15,837 nucleotides of DNA from CAYSND01 sp964642235 (GTDB lineage: Bacteria; Bacteroidota; Bacteroidia; Bacteroidales; UBA932): assembly GCA_964642235.1 (NCBI GenBank), contig CAZXOP010000037.1:1-15837 (forward strand), written 5' to 3'. The position numbers and the translations under genes were made by a program. Of this stretch, positions 13,412 through 15,837 are shown piece by piece. Position 1 is the first letter of the stretch. Every line of letters starts with the position of its first letter. The notes under the pieces are model-generated. The model saw nothing but the letters and a program-made list of their open reading frames with translations. It did no database searches and was not told where the DNA came from.

Positions 13412-14364
13412 CCAAAATGGAATTAGTACATAGGATAAAAGAGGTTTTAATGCTTTTTATCTATTATAGACCCTCTTTCAAACCTATAGAGGAGCGGGCA
13501 ATAATATCAAGATATGATGGTCGCAGGCATACAGGAGGGTTATTAGATCGTATAAATGGGATAATTTCGATGTATGCCTTAGCTAAAGCTACTGGTGTTC
13601 AATACAAGTCCCTTTTTATCCATCCATTTAAACTTTCAGATTACCTTCATCCTGCCTCTTATGATTGGGTTGCAGATGAAAATAAAGTGAGTAATTCGAT
13701 ATGGAATGTCCGAATTAGAACACTTTGGGGTGAAAAGAATCCTCGAAGGGTCCTTTCGGTACTTAATGGTAAGTACCAATACCATATCTATTCCAATAGA
13801 AATTATATAGAGTGGATTAACACCCGTTTTGGGTGCAATTATACTTGGAGTGCACTTTTCAATGAACTCTTCAAACCCTCGCCGGAACTTCAAAGAGCAG
13901 TGGATTTTCATAAAAAGAGGATAGGAGGGGAGTATATCTGTTGCACTTTTCGTTTTCAATCCCTACTTGGGGACTTTAGAGAGTATAATTTCCCCACTCT
14001 CCCAAAGGAAGAACAACAGTTATTGATCTTAAAAAATAGGGAAGCGGTTCTTTCAAAACTGCACGATAGCGGAAAAAAGGTCTTAGTAACCTCGGATAGT
14101 GCCTCTTTTCTTGCTGCTCTTGAGGGGATAGAGAATGTCTATACTCTTCCAGGTGAGCTTGTGCATATTGATTGCACTTCTTTAGAGGGGGGTGAGCCTA
14201 AAGAGAAGAGAGATGCTTTTATGAAACCTTTTCTCGATTTTTATATGATTTCCAATGCGTCAGCAGCCTATTGTATTGGAACTAAGGAGATGTACACTTC
14301 TTCTAATTTTCCAATGTATGCATCTATGTTAAATAATATCCCTTTTGAACGACTTGTTTTATGA
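13408..14364 (+). CDS. Fucosyltransferase-like glycosyltransferase (tentative)
   Basis: The 318-residue protein has no signal peptide and only a short hydrophobic patch near residue 15. The most telling stretch is GGLLDRINGIISMYALAKAT (about 44-63), followed by FIHPFKLSDYL and a DW pair. This resembles the GGxGDRxxGIxxAyaLA opening of O-/alpha-1,6-fucosyltransferase-like (GT-B) proteins. Later, CCTFRFQSLLGDF could stand where the HxRRGD-like donor-binding segment occurs in those families, and KKVLVTSDSASFL resembles their second Rossmann strand. The RRGD arginines themselves are not conserved. It overlaps the GT4 gene by 4 nt and the flippase gene by 4 nt, so it almost certainly works on the same glycan. 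Donor sugar and acceptor cannot be told from the sequence. Confidence 0.55.
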   Translation: MTKMELVHRIKEVLMLFIYYRPSFKPIEERAIISRYDGRRHTGGLLDRINGIISMYALAKATGVQYKSLFIHPFKLSDYLHPASYDWVADENKVSNSIWNVRIRTLWGEKNPRRVLSVLNGKYQYHIYSNRNYIEWINTRFGCNYTWSALFNELFKPSPELQRAVDFHKKRIGGEYICCTFRFQSLLGDFREYNFPTLPKEEQQLLILKNREAVLSKLHDSGKKVLVTSDSASFLAALEGIENVYTLPGELVHIDCTSLEGGEPKEKRDAFMKPFLDFYMISNASAAYCIGTKEMYTSSNFPMYASMLNNIPFERLVL

Positions 14365-15836
14365 GCGACTTAAAACAAAAGACAGCCAAGGGGATGGGGT
14401 GGGGCTTCGCAGATAATATTTCGAGCGTAGGGATAGCTGCCATCGTAGGGATTGTACTTGCGAGAGTTTTATCGCCGGCTGAGTTTGGAATAATGGCTAA
14501 AACCACCATCTTCATATCTCTTGCCGGAATTTTCATGGATAGTGGTTTCAGTATTGCTCTTACGCGAAAAAAAGATGCCGATGAGGTTGATTTTAATACA
14601 GTGTTTCATACTAATCTGATGCTTAGTGCAATACTCTATGTCATTTTATATATATCTTCCCCTTTTATAGCTCAATTTTTTAATACACCTATATTAACAG
14701 ATATAATAAGGATATTAGGTTTAGTAGTTGTTATTCAAGCCTTTTCAATAGTTCAGAAAGTTGTTTTTACCAGAAAAATTGATTTTAAGACACAAGCCAT
14801 AGCCTCACTTGTTGCCTCTACTGTGGGAGGGGGGCTTGCGATTCTTATGGCATTTAAAGGGTTTGGTGTATGGAGCTTGGTCGCTCTTCAGATCCTAAAG
14901 GTTACTCTCTATACCCTTATGCTTTGGATGCTTTCTCCTTGGAAGCCAACAATGGGTTTTTCATGGGTGCGTTTTAAGGAGTTTTTCTCTTTTAGCAGTA
15001 AACTTTTAACAGGCTCTGTCATTACAGTTATCTGGAATGAGATATATTCATTAGTGATAGGGAAGGTCTATACAGATTCAATATTAGGCTTTTATGCTCG
15101 TGCAGATAAAATGAAGACGAGTATCACATTCAATGTAAGTACAGTCATGCAGAAGGTTAGTCTTCCTATGTTAAGCACCATACAGGATGAGAAAGAGAGG
15201 CAAGTGAGGGCTTATCGAAAAGTTATTAAGACAACCGGTATGATTACATTTACGGCTCTTTTCGGAATGATAGTTATAGCTAAGTCATTTATAGTGGTCT
15301 TAATAGGTGAAAAATGGCTTCCCGCCGTCCATCTGTTACAGATACTCTCTCTCTCGGGAATTTTTATCCCACTTATGTCCAATAGTGTAAATGTAATTAC
15401 AGCCAATGGAAAATCTAATATCAGCCTCAAACTCGATATTATTAAAACTCTACTCTCCGTATTTCCTATTCTACTCGGAATTTTCTATACCATTGAGTGG
15501 ATGCTATATAGTACGATAGCCACTTTTTTTGTAGCTTATATGTTTCATGTCTATTATGTTAGCAAGGTGATAAAATACCCTATATTAGATCAGTTAAAAG
15601 ACCTTCTTCCGTACCTTATTATCGCTGTTATTATGGCTTTTCCTACCTGGTTTATTCAATATATCCCGATACCTCAAATATTTATACTCCTTTTACAACT
15701 TATAGTCGGGGGTGCTATCATATTTTTCGTATATGAAGTAATCTATAAAAGTGAAGAGTATGGAGACATTAAGGGTATTGCTATAGATACTCTTCGTAAG
15801 CTGCGAGGTCGATCAGTCCATGCCCGGAGAGATTAA
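14361..15836 (+). CDS. Wzx/WzxC-type polysaccharide (lipid-linked glycan) flippase
   Basis: This 491-residue protein is almost entirely hydrophobic, with roughly 12-14 transmembrane segments. It begins LKQKTAKGMGWGFADNISSV and continues with GIVLARVLSPAEFGIMA, the conserved opening of the MOP/MATE-superfamily polysaccharide exporters (WzxC/TuaB type). A cytosolic loop near 270-290 (IQDEKERQVRAYRKVIK) precedes the second bundle, as in that subgroup. By family it translocates undecaprenyl-linked oligosaccharide from the inner to the outer face of the cytoplasmic membrane. The start overlaps the preceding stop by 4 nt (ATGA), and the stop (15834-15836) lies at the window edge, so the gene is complete while the operon may continue. 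Confidence 0.9.
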   Translation: MSDLKQKTAKGMGWGFADNISSVGIAAIVGIVLARVLSPAEFGIMAKTTIFISLAGIFMDSGFSIALTRKKDADEVDFNTVFHTNLMLSAILYVILYISSPFIAQFFNTPILTDIIRILGLVVVIQAFSIVQKVVFTRKIDFKTQAIASLVASTVGGGLAILMAFKGFGVWSLVALQILKVTLYTLMLWMLSPWKPTMGFSWVRFKEFFSFSSKLLTGSVITVIWNEIYSLVIGKVYTDSILGFYARADKMKTSITFNVSTVMQKVSLPMLSTIQDEKERQVRAYRKVIKTTGMITFTALFGMIVIAKSFIVVLIGEKWLPAVHLLQILSLSGIFIPLMSNSVNVITANGKSNISLKLDIIKTLLSVFPILLGIFYTIEWMLYSTIATFFVAYMFHVYYVSKVIKYPILDQLKDLLPYLIIAVIMAFPTWFIQYIPIPQIFILLLQLIVGGAIIFFVYEVIYKSEEYGDIKGIAIDTLRKLRGRSVHARRD

Positions 15837-15837
15837 A

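Overview
The window looks like a Bacteroidetes (probably Bacteroidales-like) chromosome. The support is the recurring TAnnTTTG minus-7 promoter box (in one clear case with ATTG 19 nt upstream), A/T-rich start regions without clear Shine-Dalgarno motifs, tRNA genes without an encoded CCA end, and the make-up of the core proteins.

Positions 1-7677 hold housekeeping genes. A 5'-truncated DPP-IV-like S9 peptidase and rsmE run rightwards. They converge on a tightly packed leftward operon that reads, in transcription order: a small one-helix membrane protein, mutL, a rhomboid protease, a membrane-anchored endonuclease/exonuclease/phosphatase-family protein and tsaC. Gaps in this operon are 9 nt or less, with a 1-nt overlap at mutL. 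ispF diverges from it, and the two promoters lie in a 56-nt gap. A strong promoter then drives tRNA-Gln(CTG) and tRNA-Met(CAT), followed by a good hairpin terminator.

Positions 8017-10167 form a visibly more A/T-rich accessory block just downstream of the tRNAs. It contains an orphan HigA-like XRE regulator and a compact restriction-modification module. The module has a controller (C) protein, an HNH/endonuclease-VII-like nuclease with four CxxC pairs joined to it by an ATGA overlap, and a beta-class DNA methyltransferase on the opposite strand whose 3' end overlaps that of the nuclease. The controller promoter carries a convincing C-box-like operator pair, and the start appears to be a leaderless GTG. 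A weaker C-box-like site sits where the minus-33 element of the methyltransferase promoter should be, so the controller may act on both arms.

Positions 10328-15836 hold a lipoprotein FAD-dependent oxidoreductase and then three translationally coupled envelope-polysaccharide genes: a GT4 glycosyltransferase, a fucosyltransferase-like protein and a Wzx-type flippase. The GT4 gene carries three tandem 39-bp hairpin units inserted in frame at the junction of its two Rossmann domains, like a palindromic repeat that has colonised a coding sequence.

The observations most worth a second look are the in-frame hairpin array, the C-controlled HNH restriction system with its operators, and a repeated layout in which the minus-7 box lies 5-7 nt before the start codon, implying leaderless mRNAs.
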